From a virus, in the IMG/VR virus record IMGVR_UViG_3300037200_000348, positions 1 to 52,150 of that record: a DNA stretch of 52,150 nt; one strand, written 5' to 3'. Below the pieces are notes generated by a model. It made no database searches and was not told where the DNA came from. It saw only the letters and a program-made list of their open reading frames with translations. Of this stretch, positions 41,879 through 49,850 are shown one piece after another. A program made the translations under genes and the position numbers. The first letter of the stretch is position 1, and each line of letters begins with the position of its first letter.

Positions 41879-43009
41879 TTACGAGATTCCCAACGCACCA
41901 ATCAGGCTCAAAAGCCCGTGGAATATGAATGCGAGGGCAAAGACTCCGTAAATTGGGGGAAGCGTTGCGTTCAGCCCTTGAAGGAGCCCCTGGTACTGCG
42001 TGATGCCGATTTGCAGCATGCTCGTCTCGTAGACGATGCCGCGGTCGGCCGTCGTGATCGCCTGGAGGTCGACGTAGTGGAGCTTGTCGACGTCGACCAT
42101 CTGCACGGCGTTGCCGGAGTTCTTGTCGTCGGAGGTCGAGTCGTCCAGGAAGATGATGCGTTCGAGCCCGGTGTTCGGGTCCGGAATCATGTACTGGTCC
42201 ATGATGAGGTCGACGGCCCCGGTACCGAAGTTCCAGGTGTCGATTTCAAAACCGCCGTTGACCGGCCCCATAGCCGCCGACCCACCCTGGCGGATGGCAT
42301 AGAGCGGCTGCAGCATCTGCGTGAGCAACGCCATGATCGTGTAGCTCATGACGAGCGCGCGTGTGCGTCCACCGGCCTTCTTGATGGCGTAGCACTGCTG
42401 GCGGATTTGCGCGTAGTTGAGCGCCGCGCCGCCTCCGGCCGAGACGTCGAGGATGTTGAATCCGTCGGCCTGGATTTGGGTGATAAGGCCGTCGAAGGCC
42501 AGGCCGTTCGTCAGCGACGAACTACCGTTGAGGATGAAGTATTCCTCGGCGAGCCCAACATTTATCATTTTGACGCGCTTCTGCTGCGCCAGAATGTCGA
42601 TGAACGAGGCGTCTTGCGCCTTGTCCTGCCACGCGACGATGACCATGTCGCCGATGTTGCTGTACGGACGCGACACGTACTCGTACTGTGGGTCGAGAGC
42701 GGCCGGGAGGCCACCCTTTGCGAACGCGGCGCCCGAGGGGTCGGTGCCGAGATACTTGGTCGTCGTCTGATTGATGCCCGCATTCGAGACGAGCTTGTAG
42801 AAGGCGTGCGCCTTGCCCTCGCCCTTGATGCGGGTAAGCCGGTTGCGCACGGGCGTGTCGAGGTTCGCCGCCAGCTTCAGGTCGTCTTCGAGGTCCTGTC
42901 GGACGACTTCGAGGCCCGGTACAGCCGTCGTGGACTTACGAATTTGGTCGAACTTCCGAAGGTCCGCGACGATTTGGTCCGGGCTCCGAAACTCTGCTAA
43001 CTTGGCCAC
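41879..43009 (-). CDS. Major capsid protein
   Basis: A 376-residue protein from GTG 43009 with GAGGGGAG about ten bases upstream. The order protease, scaffold, then this gene, and the pattern of an N-terminal helical region followed by a mixed core (RPYSNIGDMVIVAWQDKAQD, EEYFILNGSSSLTNGLAFDG, DTWNFGTGAVDLIMDQYMIP, RIIFLDD), fit an HK97-fold major capsid protein. Typical P-domain-like sequence ends with MLQIGITQYQGLLQGLNATL. The final 20 residues (FALAFIFHGLLSLIGALG) are strongly hydrophobic, which is unusual. The DNA just upstream (43010-43111) holds no gene. Confidence 0.75.
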   Translation of the reverse strand: MAKLAEFRSPDQIVADLRKFDQIRKSTTAVPGLEVVRQDLEDDLKLAANLDTPVRNRLTRIKGEGKAHAFYKLVSNAGINQTTTKYLGTDPSGAAFAKGGLPAALDPQYEYVSRPYSNIGDMVIVAWQDKAQDASFIDILAQQKRVKMINVGLAEEYFILNGSSSLTNGLAFDGLITQIQADGFNILDVSAGGGAALNYAQIRQQCYAIKKAGGRTRALVMSYTIMALLTQMLQPLYAIRQGGSAAMGPVNGGFEIDTWNFGTGAVDLIMDQYMIPDPNTGLERIIFLDDSTSDDKNSGNAVQMVDVDKLHYVDLQAITTADRGIVYETSMLQIGITQYQGLLQGLNATLPPIYGVFALAFIFHGLLSLIGALGIS

Positions 43010-43111
43010 GTTACTGGGCTCCCCTCACAGGCGGTTTTTTCGGCATCCGTCCCCTTACGCGCCAACGCAGTGGGATGGACTTCTAGCCGATGTTTTTGGA
43101 AAAGCGGCTCG

Positions 43112-43879
43112 TTACGCCCGAGCCATGAGTTCGGTTTCGAGCCGCATTATTTCGTCTGCGACCTTTTGCTTCTCGATCGTCTCGGTATCCGAGAACTTGA
43201 TCTTCGATGACATTTTTTCGAGGAAGCCCTGGCGCGTGGACTTGAGCACTTCGAGGCGCTCCTGCTTGAGCGTACGCTCATCTTTTCCGCCGTCGCCGTT
43301 CGGTACCTCTTGCGAACCGTTCTTGAGGACGAGTTCGCCCTTGCGGGGAACCGCCGTACCGCCGCCACCCTCGACGCCAGCCAGCGCTTTCGCAACCGCA
43401 GCTTCGATCATCGCGGGAACGTCGTCGAGGCGCTTCGCCAGCGTGGAAGTGGAGCGCGACTTCGTGAACGCAGCCTTGCGCGCCTTAAAGGCGTCGTCAC
43501 TCTCGTCCCGCTGCTGTTCTGGCGCCTGCTCATCTTCGTCGGCGAGGCTGTCGAGCCCAGCGCCCTTCATGATGGCGCCCTTGCACTTTTCGAGGTTCTG
43601 GGCGTGCTGCATCGACTCTTCTTTCGAAGGCCAGTTGCTCTCATCGTCGTCGCTCATCGCGTCGCCGCTGTCCTGACCGTAGCCGGACGCGTCCATGTCT
43701 TCCTTGCGGATATCCTCGGAAACGTCGGCCGCCTTGTTCAGGATGATGTGGCCGTCTTTGTCGCGGCCCATGATCGCCGACTTCGGGATGACGATGAAGA
43801 GGTCGTCCTTCTTGGCTGACTTCATCACGTCGAGCTTCGCGTACTCGTCCAGGGACTTGATTTTACCGAGCTTTGCCAC
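43112..43879 (-). CDS. Capsid scaffold protein
   Basis: A 255-residue acidic protein. Disordered D/E-rich part (RKEDMDASGYGQDSGDAMSD), then helices (DDVPAMIEAAVAKALAGVEG, and a C-terminal coiled coil EKMSSKIKFSDTETIEKQKV ending in ELMARA). This composition and its place between protease and capsid genes are typical of scaffolding proteins that template procapsid assembly and are then degraded. It shares the MAKLGKI-type start with two other head genes (MAKLAEF, MAKLGDA). Confidence 0.75.
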   Translation of the reverse strand: MAKLGKIKSLDEYAKLDVMKSAKKDDLFIVIPKSAIMGRDKDGHIILNKAADVSEDIRKEDMDASGYGQDSGDAMSDDDESNWPSKEESMQHAQNLEKCKGAIMKGAGLDSLADEDEQAPEQQRDESDDAFKARKAAFTKSRSTSTLAKRLDDVPAMIEAAVAKALAGVEGGGGTAVPRKGELVLKNGSQEVPNGDGGKDERTLKQERLEVLKSTRQGFLEKMSSKIKFSDTETIEKQKVADEIMRLETELMARA

Positions 43880-43890
43880 GTTTAGTGCTC

Positions 43891-44478
43891 CTAGAGGTCG
43901 ATGGCCTTGCGGCCGACGAGTTGGTACGCTTTGCGCCCGGTCTGGCTAAATATGAGGGCGTTCCCGCGCTTCATGACGGCGGTGATGATGCATGACGCGT
44001 TCGCGGGGGTGTCTACGAGGGACAGTTCATCAAGCTCGTAGTCCAGAATCCGGTGAACCTTTTTTCCGGTCGCCTTATTGAGTTCCATTCGGCTGCGAAG
44101 AACGCGTCCACCGATTGAGTAACCCCGTAAGGTTCCGTCGAGGACCTTCTCCCATGTCGGCTGGGCCCCTTTCGATACATGGGTGCCGACGAGGATTTTC
44201 CTTTCGCCCGGGATTCCGAGAACTTGAATCGCATGGCCCGCGGCGGTGTCGCCGTGCATCTCGCGCACGTTTCCAGCCCAGCGCTTGAAGGCTTTAATCG
44301 TGCCTTCGAAGTCCACGATATCGTTTTGCGAATCGGGTTTGTCTTCTTCTGTTTGCCCAACACCCCATACGATGCGCCGCTCCCGGTCGATCTTCGAGAA
44401 TGGCATATAGACGCGACCCGCGCGCATGCCTGCGGCGAGCGATGGTAGCTGATATTGACCAAAGGCAATGTCATGCAC
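43891..44478 (-). CDS. Prohead serine protease, XkdF-like
   Basis: A 195-residue protein. Catalytic-type motifs appear in order: NVREMHGD with His75, TLRGYSIGGRV with Ser121, and ELSLVDTPANASC with Asp156. The QNDIVDFEGTIKAFKRWAGN segment is characteristic of XkdF-type head maturation proteases, which cut scaffold and capsid during maturation. It overlaps the upstream gene by eight bases. Confidence 0.85.
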   Translation of the reverse strand: MHDIAFGQYQLPSLAAGMRAGRVYMPFSKIDRERRIVWGVGQTEEDKPDSQNDIVDFEGTIKAFKRWAGNVREMHGDTAAGHAIQVLGIPGERKILVGTHVSKGAQPTWEKVLDGTLRGYSIGGRVLRSRMELNKATGKKVHRILDYELDELSLVDTPANASCIITAVMKRGNALIFSQTGRKAYQLVGRKAIDL

Positions 44479-44812
44479 GGGATTTCTCCTGCGCCTTGTA
44501 GTCGGGAATCTGTAGCATACGCAGAACCGTCGGCAAGATAAACGCGGCGATTTTCTCCGTGTCAGTTGCGCTCATCTCGACCTTGTGCGGCGAGAGCAAC
44601 GCGACGATACCATAGTCGCCAAAGCGAAGGTCCTTAATTTGTTCGGCGATTTTTTTCGAGATGACCTGCGTCTGCTCGGGAGTATCGGAGACGATCTGAA
44701 AAATGACGACGATATTTTTGTCGCTCGGCTTTTGCGTCTTGAACGGGAGTGCTCCCCGGCCAACGGCTGGCGGGCCATACCCGCCGCCGCTGACTGAACT
44801 CGGGAGGCCCAT
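44471..44812 (-). CDS. Hypothetical head-region protein
   Basis: A 113-residue protein. Gly/Pro-rich N-terminus (SSVSGGGYGPPAVGRGALPF), then alternating strands and helices (DKNIVVIFQIVSDTPEQTQV, RFGDYGIVALLSP, TDTEKIAAFILPTVLRMLQI). No family recognised. Position upstream of the protease suggests a head role. Confidence 0.55.
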   Translation of the reverse strand: MGLPSSVSGGGYGPPAVGRGALPFKTQKPSDKNIVVIFQIVSDTPEQTQVISKKIAEQIKDLRFGDYGIVALLSPHKVEMSATDTEKIAAFILPTVLRMLQIPDYKAQEKSRA

Positions 44813-44815
44813 CCG

Positions 44816-45601
44816 CTAGTAAATGCTCGTGATTTGGTCGAGTGTCGCGGGAGCGTACAGCGCGGTGCCCGACGTCGGGCCGACGCACGCTTCCGCGTGC
44901 ACGCCCTTCTTGTACGGCAGGTTTACATTTGCGCCGTTGTCGACCGCCGCTGCGCCTGCTGCAACGCCGAGAGCGACATAGTAGAGCACGTTGCCGCTGA
45001 CGTCGCACGCCACGATATCGAACGTCGGCGTCGTAGCCGCTGCCGTGCAGACGGTGCTTGACGCGGGCGCCGTGATCGTGACGATGTTCGCCGGGCTCGC
45101 AGAGAGCGCCGCCGCCGTCGCCGCTACCGTTGTGCGCGCTCCGAGAAGGCTGTAACGGAAGCCGCGACCCGATGCCCCACCGCCGATGGCGGAGACGGGC
45201 GCGATTTGACCGGCACCGAGACCCTGGTTTGGCGTGCGGCCTTCGGGCGGGGCTCCCGGCACGAAGCGCGTTGCGCCGATCGTTCCGAGGCCTGGGCCCG
45301 GTACGAGCGGGTAGCGTACGATCGCACCATAGTAACGAGTCGTTGAACCTGCGGTGCCGCTATAGACGGACGCGGGCGCGGGAACCGCTTCGGCGTTTGC
45401 GTCGAAGAACGCCAGAATCGCGAGAAGCGCTTGCTTCTGCGTGAAGCCCGAGAGCCCACCGGTCGTCGCGAGCATGTTGAACTTGGCCATCGCGGCGACC
45501 GTGTCGACCTCGTTGTCGCACAGGAAGCCGATCATCGGGTCGGTCAACTGGCCGTTTGAAAACGTCGACGCGAACGAGCCGGTAGGCAGCGGATAGCTCA
45601 T
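44816..45601 (-). CDS. Hypothetical virion protein
   Basis: A 261-residue protein after GGAGGAACCCT. N-terminal part helical (NEVDTVAAMAKFNMLATTGG, QALLAILAFFDANAEAV), then Gly/Ala/Thr-rich beta sequence with many small residues (FRYSLLGARTTVAATAAALS), typical of secreted or virion decoration proteins. The leader contains hairpins and a T-run (45612-45685) that may set expression. No family. Confidence 0.55.
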   Translation of the reverse strand: MSYPLPTGSFASTFSNGQLTDPMIGFLCDNEVDTVAAMAKFNMLATTGGLSGFTQKQALLAILAFFDANAEAVPAPASVYSGTAGSTTRYYGAIVRYPLVPGPGLGTIGATRFVPGAPPEGRTPNQGLGAGQIAPVSAIGGGASGRGFRYSLLGARTTVAATAAALSASPANIVTITAPASSTVCTAAATTPTFDIVACDVSGNVLYYVALGVAAGAAAVDNGANVNLPYKKGVHAEACVGPTSGTALYAPATLDQITSIY

Positions 45602-45611
45602 AGGGTTCCTC

Positions 45612-45685
45612 CAAAGAAAAATGGGCGGCGCCTTCGCGTGCCCGTCATTCTTTGCCGAATGACCCGTCAGCCCCTATGTGGGGCT
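45612..45685 (-). terminator. Hairpin cluster with T-run in the leader of the gene at 45601
   Basis: Reading leftward: AGCCCC-loop-GGGGCT (45685-45669), then GTCATTC-loop-GAATGAC (45663-45644), then a GC-rich GGGC...GCCC followed by ATTTTTCTTT just before GGAGGA. This could be a partial terminator that lowers transcription into downstream head genes, or an mRNA-stabilising fold. Confidence 0.45.
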
Positions 45686-45695
45686 ATCCATCGCC

Positions 45696-46091
45696 TTAGT
45701 CGTCCTCTTCTTCGTCATCCACTTCACCGTCGCCGTCGCCAACGGGGACGAATTGCTGCTCAACCTCTTCGGGGTCGCCGGTCGTAACTTCGTCGCCGTC
45801 GACCTCGTAGGGAACCTTCCAGGCGGCATCCTCGGTGTTGCAAAGCACGACGCCGTATTCCGGGAACGTCGCCACGACGTCTTGGTAGTGGCTCCCTGGG
45901 GCGCCGATGCTCATGCCGTCATTGCTGCCGACCGGCTCCGGATGCTCGCAACCTGAACCCGCAATGAGATACGGTCGCACGAGCTTCATGTGGTCCTCAT
46001 AGGAGCCCGTTGTGAAGCTCTTGCGTAACTCCATCTCGCGCGAGACGAGCGCTGACATTTTACGCCCGGCGGGAACGTCTATCTTCGCCAT
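45696..46091 (-). CDS. Hypothetical acidic head-region protein
   Basis: A 131-residue protein. Basic N-terminal helix (GRKMSALVSREMELRKSF), a middle with GSGCEHPEPVGSNDGMSIGA and YGVVLCNTEDAAW, and a strongly acidic C-terminus ending in DDEEEDD. Possibly a head-associated or decoration protein. No family. The gap of 36 bases to the next gene holds its ribosome binding region only. Confidence 0.55.
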   Translation of the reverse strand: MAKIDVPAGRKMSALVSREMELRKSFTTGSYEDHMKLVRPYLIAGSGCEHPEPVGSNDGMSIGAPGSHYQDVVATFPEYGVVLCNTEDAAWKVPYEVDGDEVTTGDPEEVEQQFVPVGDGDGEVDDEEEDD

Positions 46092-46127
46092 GGCGGGCTT
46101 CTTTCTCGCTAGGGGCCCTCGGTACCG

Positions 46128-46268
46128 CTAAGCTTTGGGTTCGTAGTCGCGTTCCGGGTTGACCCAACGCGCTGGCGGGGTAGGGTCCGGCACAACCACG
46201 GCTTCCTTTCGCTTCATCTCTTCGTACTCGAAGTCGCCCATCCAGGCGCGAAGCTCGTCCTCGTTCAT
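46128..46268 (-). CDS. Small hypothetical protein with own promoter
   Basis: Forty-six residues from ATG 46268 with GGGAG five bases upstream. MNEDELRAWMGDFEYEEMKR, then a Pro-rich PDPTPPARWVNP segment. No family. An extended -10 promoter lies 18 bases upstream of the start, so it could be transcribed independently of the late operon. Confidence 0.6.
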   Translation of the reverse strand: MNEDELRAWMGDFEYEEMKRKEAVVVPDPTPPARWVNPERDYEPKA

Positions 46269-46285
46269 ACTTCTCCCTTCACCTC

Positions 46286-46314
46286 ATTATACCATAAAGT
46301 CAAAGAGTCGTCAC
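46286..46314 (-). promoter_or_regulatory. Extended -10 promoter within the late operon
   Basis: Minus-strand TGGTATAAT (46294-46286) is an extended -10 with a perfect TATAAT. The -35 region is weak (GGTGAC-like). The word TTTGACTTT next to it also occurs in the promoter at 12446 and beside the one at 41842. Confidence 0.5.
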
Positions 46315-47927
46315 CTTCCGGCATAGTCCGGGGAGTTCGGGTCTTTCATGCGATGAGCAAGCGGCTTTTTGGGTCTCGTGTCAGGCGTCAAGGGCGCTTT
46401 ATTGCCGCAATTCCAGCATTCTCGATGCGCGTATGGGCCAAAGCCCTTGAGCGAGCCAAATTTATGCGGACACTTCGATGGTTTCGGGTCTTCGAGCGCT
46501 TTGTCTCTAGCGGCCTTGGCCGCGGCGGCTTTTTTTGGGTGAACAAATCCCTTGGGCGGTCCATCGGGAGTCATCCCAGCGTTGAGCGCCTCCTCGATGT
46601 CGGGCGCGTTCATCGTTGCCTTGGGCACATGCGTGATGCGCCGACCCTTCGCGCCTTCGCTTGCCGCGAAAGCCCGTAGCTTGGGTGATATCAAGGCCGC
46701 TTTGGCATGCGTTGCAGCGAGGGCCGCTGGGTCTACCGTGCGCTCACGCCCCTGATTGCGGTACTGCGCCACGGCGGGATTTGCGACGTTTCCGAGATGA
46801 TCGGTCGCCTCGGCGAAGTCGACGTTGTAGCCGTTATCCAGCGCCTGGTTAGCCCAGTCGCCATACTTGATATTGCCGACCGAATCGTAAACGAATGAAC
46901 CATTCTCGGGGTGGGCGATGGCGTCCGCGAGTTTGTTCTTCACGACATGCGAAGAAAGCTCGTGCGTGAGGCCGCCGTCAAACTCGGTGTCTGGATTCGT
47001 TCCGTCGTTGAAATGGCCATGCGACATATCGCCGCGCGCCGCGGCTTCTGGGTTTCGCGGTCCCGTGATCGTGCTGCGTGCGAAGTCGTGGGCATCCTTG
47101 TACTTCGTCGCGGCGCGCACGTGGGCGTGCACGGCCTCGATCTGTTCCGGAGTGTAACGCGCGAGGTCCGCACCCGTCTTTGGGCCGCTTGGGCCATACA
47201 TATCTGAAGCCGAGGCGGCCTCGTGGTCGCGCGTCTCGCCTTTCTTATCGCTATAGAGTGGGTTCTTTTTCTTCTCAGCATCGGAATCGAAAACACGGCT
47301 CGGGTGAAAGCCGGGCTGCGGGGCAACGAATGGGTCGTCATCGCGGCCATCACCCGCTTCGTAAGTCGTTCCGTCCTTGCGCTGTTGGCCGCCGTTGCCG
47401 ACGTAGTCTTCTACAACCGAACCCTTACCTACAGCGCCTCCACCGATCGTGAAGACGCCGGTCGGGCGGCTTGGGTCGAGAACTGGCAAGTCGCCAGTAC
47501 GGCGACGCTCTGCGATGGAGCGGTCGTAGTTCACCGCCCCCGACTCGGGGTGCGTGTGCTTGTCCTCGATGCGCTGTCTTTCGGTTCTTGGCTTACCGGA
47601 GAGTAAGGAACCCGCGCGTGCGAGGAGTCCGTTGACGGCAGCCTTTGCGCCATGCGCGAGGCGCCCCGTTGTATCGGCGCGGCCAGAACCTGTCGTCATG
47701 CCCTTGGGGTCGTTCTTGCCGTTGTGTTGCGCGTCAGCGCCGTAGTGCTCATGAAGCGCCTCGGCGGCCTTCGAATGCGCCTCGCCAGCGCTTACGAATC
47801 GCCCAGCCTCGCCATGCTCGTGACCGGCGGCGTCTTTTGCCTTCACCACGCGCGGCGGCTTCGCAGCGTCCACCGCATCGGCGAGCTTACGGACATTCTT
47901 CGGAACGGCATCGCCGAGCTTAGCCAT
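46311..47927 (-). CDS. Large hypothetical virion protein
   Basis: A 538-residue hydrophilic protein rich in Gly, Asp, His and Lys. N-terminal MAKLGDAVPKNVRKLADAVD, then long low-complexity stretches (KAKDAAGHEHGEAGRFVSAG, KKKNPLYSDKKGETRDHEAA), a helical part (RYTPEQIEAVHAHVRAATKY) and a C-terminal cysteine pair CPHKF...CWNCG. No enzyme motif is certain. The location between portal and scaffold genes, together with its size, suggests an internal head protein or a packaged effector; this is inference. Confidence 0.55.
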   Translation of the reverse strand: MAKLGDAVPKNVRKLADAVDAAKPPRVVKAKDAAGHEHGEAGRFVSAGEAHSKAAEALHEHYGADAQHNGKNDPKGMTTGSGRADTTGRLAHGAKAAVNGLLARAGSLLSGKPRTERQRIEDKHTHPESGAVNYDRSIAERRRTGDLPVLDPSRPTGVFTIGGGAVGKGSVVEDYVGNGGQQRKDGTTYEAGDGRDDDPFVAPQPGFHPSRVFDSDAEKKKNPLYSDKKGETRDHEAASASDMYGPSGPKTGADLARYTPEQIEAVHAHVRAATKYKDAHDFARSTITGPRNPEAAARGDMSHGHFNDGTNPDTEFDGGLTHELSSHVVKNKLADAIAHPENGSFVYDSVGNIKYGDWANQALDNGYNVDFAEATDHLGNVANPAVAQYRNQGRERTVDPAALAATHAKAALISPKLRAFAASEGAKGRRITHVPKATMNAPDIEEALNAGMTPDGPPKGFVHPKKAAAAKAARDKALEDPKPSKCPHKFGSLKGFGPYAHRECWNCGNKAPLTPDTRPKKPLAHRMKDPNSPDYAGR

Positions 47928-47929
47928 AG

Positions 47930-48454
47930 TTAGAGCCCCTCACTCACGAACCGTTCCGCGACGAAGGAGTTTTCTCCGTCAACGCTGAGGTCGAACATGA
48001 TTCCCGCGTATTCCACGAGGACGCGAGGCGGCATCTCAAGGGCTGCCGCATTCGACGTGAAGAGCACACGGCCAAAGACCGCGACCGGCGCGATACCCAA
48101 AGCGATGTGACACGACCCGCGGTCGATGACCATGCCGCGCGGTCGTAGCTCGGCGCGGGGCGTGCGCGCTATCGCCTCTTCCCAATCCTCATACGCCACG
48201 CACATGAGCGGCGTGTAGTCGGGCGTACGAGCGACCTCCGTGAACGCACCGCTCGCGAGCCGTAGCTTCGTGTCGAAGGTGACGCCGAGGCCGTCTATCC
48301 AAATGATCGTCGTGTCGACGTACCTCGGGATAGGGCTGCACGCGAGCTTATGAAAGCGCGCGTCCTTGCTGAGTACGACGTCGCCATAGCGAAGATTTCG
48401 TACGGGCACGAGGCCGCGCTCGGTTACCGCACGCGAGGCGGGGAGCACGCTCAT
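47930..48454 (-). CDS. Stand-alone Hint (intein-like) domain protein
   Basis: A 174-residue protein, ATG 48454 overlapping the MuF stop (ATGA). It aligns by eye with the Hint fold of the methyltransferase intein in this same window: AVTERGLVPVRNLRYGDVVL against block A (with Ser2 where inteins have Cys1), and IMFDLSVDGENSFVAERF against block F. The terminal His-Asn is absent (it ends FVSEGL) and no endonuclease is inserted. It should not splice. It may be a domesticated or degenerate intein, a maturation domain acting in trans, or a structural domain. Known MuF proteins sometimes carry C-terminal effector modules, so a split MuF-Hint arrangement is possible. Confidence 0.65.
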   Translation of the reverse strand: MSVLPASRAVTERGLVPVRNLRYGDVVLSKDARFHKLACSPIPRYVDTTIIWIDGLGVTFDTKLRLASGAFTEVARTPDYTPLMCVAYEDWEEAIARTPRAELRPRGMVIDRGSCHIALGIAPVAVFGRVLFTSNAAALEMPPRVLVEYAGIMFDLSVDGENSFVAERFVSEGL

Positions 48455-49383
48455 GCGGCGCGTGCGAGTTCAGCCGTCCATGGCAGATAAAGGCACCTGC
48501 ATGAGGGATGGACGGGAATGTACGGACCCCATTCGCCAGTCTTAGTGCGAAAATTCGATTTCCCGATGAGGTCCTCAATGCGGTGCACCTTGCCGTCGAT
48601 GAGGCGCAGGCAGTGATCGCATGTGCTTGGGTCGTGCGCGGAGCTTCCGACAACCGACGAGTACCCTTGATCGAGGTACTCTTGCAGTCGGCCCGCCGAC
48701 TCGGCGCGACTCGTTTCTGTTACTGCGATGCGCTCGAAGTCGGTCGTGAAGTCTTGATTGATGTTGCGCATGGCACGCGCGACTTCTTTCGGGTTCGAGC
48801 CCGTCGCAATGCCGCCAATGAGTTGGTTGCGAAGTTCGTGCTTGAGGTGATCGAGCTTGCTGTCGATTTCTGAAAACGAGTAGTGCCCGAGGAACTCGAT
48901 AATGCGCCGGTCCTCTGCGAGCACGGGACGCATCATCTGATTCCCGCCGCGGCCGAGGCGGCGCGCAAGGTCGGCAGACGCCGCCGTTGCAAGCGACTGC
49001 CCGATGAGGTACGCCTTCATCGGTTCGAGCGCGAGCGCGGTCATTGTGCGCATCTTCCACTCATCGAGTGGCTCGGTCGCCTTCCATGGGTCGATGCCCT
49101 GCCACGTCCCGCCGTTGGCGGCGTACAGTTGGTCGACGATACTTGCGATATCCGCGAGCGCCTTCTTCTGATTTTCCGTTAGTAGCCTATAGTAACTAAG
49201 CTCTTGGCGGCCAATCTCTGCGTGCCCTGGATGGTCGCCCGGGCCGCCGGTCGTATCGGCTTTTGCAATCGGGTAACCCCACGCATCTTGAAGAGCCCCG
49301 ATTGCCCTGTGCATCGGGGCTCCCTCGCGCACGCGCACGAGCATGAGGTGAAAACTCGCTTCGATCGCGGCGGCGTCGAACAC
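48451..49383 (-). CDS. MuF / SPP1 gp7-like head morphogenesis protein
   Basis: A 310-residue protein. The MuF signature is in the last ~110 residues: VTETSRAESAGRLQEYLDQG, STCDHCLRLIDGKVH and YIPVHPSCRCLYLPW. The N-terminal part is helical (EIGRQELSYYRLLTENQKKA). MuF proteins bind the portal and enter the procapsid. The position after portal fits. The stop overlaps the Hint gene's ATG. Confidence 0.88.
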   Translation of the reverse strand: MFDAAAIEASFHLMLVRVREGAPMHRAIGALQDAWGYPIAKADTTGGPGDHPGHAEIGRQELSYYRLLTENQKKALADIASIVDQLYAANGGTWQGIDPWKATEPLDEWKMRTMTALALEPMKAYLIGQSLATAASADLARRLGRGGNQMMRPVLAEDRRIIEFLGHYSFSEIDSKLDHLKHELRNQLIGGIATGSNPKEVARAMRNINQDFTTDFERIAVTETSRAESAGRLQEYLDQGYSSVVGSSAHDPSTCDHCLRLIDGKVHRIEDLIGKSNFRTKTGEWGPYIPVHPSCRCLYLPWTAELARAA

Positions 49384-49389
49384 GAGGCC

Positions 49390-49848
49390 CTATGGGGCCG
49401 GGCGCAGCGCCACTAAACCGTCGTTCTCGGTGACGAGTTGCTGGCCGAGTGCGTCCGCGACGCTCGGGGTGCTCACGCCGACCACGTAGCTCGTGGGCGT
49501 ACCGGCGCCGATGACGACGGTCACCGTGTCGCCTTGAGCCGCAGAATGACGGCGGACCGGCTGGTGGATACCGGTGGCGTTGGGAGAGATGCCGAGCGCG
49601 TTGAGCGGGTTGTTGAACCCGGCTGTGGTTGGGCCGCCCTGCGCGATGATCGGCGCGAGGTCGACGGCCTGCTTGTCGTTGTAGTCGAGTTGAACCTGAA
49701 CGTCTGCGGAGGCCGAGGCGCCCGACTCCACCGTTTGCGCTGGCCGCGTCCGAATCGCGAAGAATACCTCGGTTACGCCCGTAAGCGGGGTTCCGTTGAG
49801 CGACAAGAGCGGCGTCGTGCCCGGCTTGTAGAGATACGTGTTGGCCAT
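49390..49848 (-). CDS. Hypothetical head protein, decoration-like
   Basis: A 152-residue protein, mostly beta with Gly/Ser/Thr (TPLTGVTEVFFAIRTRPAQT, then GASASADVQVQLDYNDKQAV). Between portal and MuF. The beta-rich, non-catalytic sequence suggests a head decoration or fibre-like protein. No family. The gap on each side is under eight bases. Confidence 0.5.
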   Translation of the reverse strand: MANTYLYKPGTTPLLSLNGTPLTGVTEVFFAIRTRPAQTVESGASASADVQVQLDYNDKQAVDLAPIIAQGGPTTAGFNNPLNALGISPNATGIHQPVRRHSAAQGDTVTVVIGAGTPTSYVVGVSTPSVADALGQQLVTENDGLVALRPAP

Positions 49849-49850
49849 TT

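Noticed and set aside
41918-43000. 360-codon rightward frame opposite the major capsid gene
   Set aside because: Antisense shadow of a GC-rich gene; Arg/Asp/Val-rich, no ribosome binding site, no family features.
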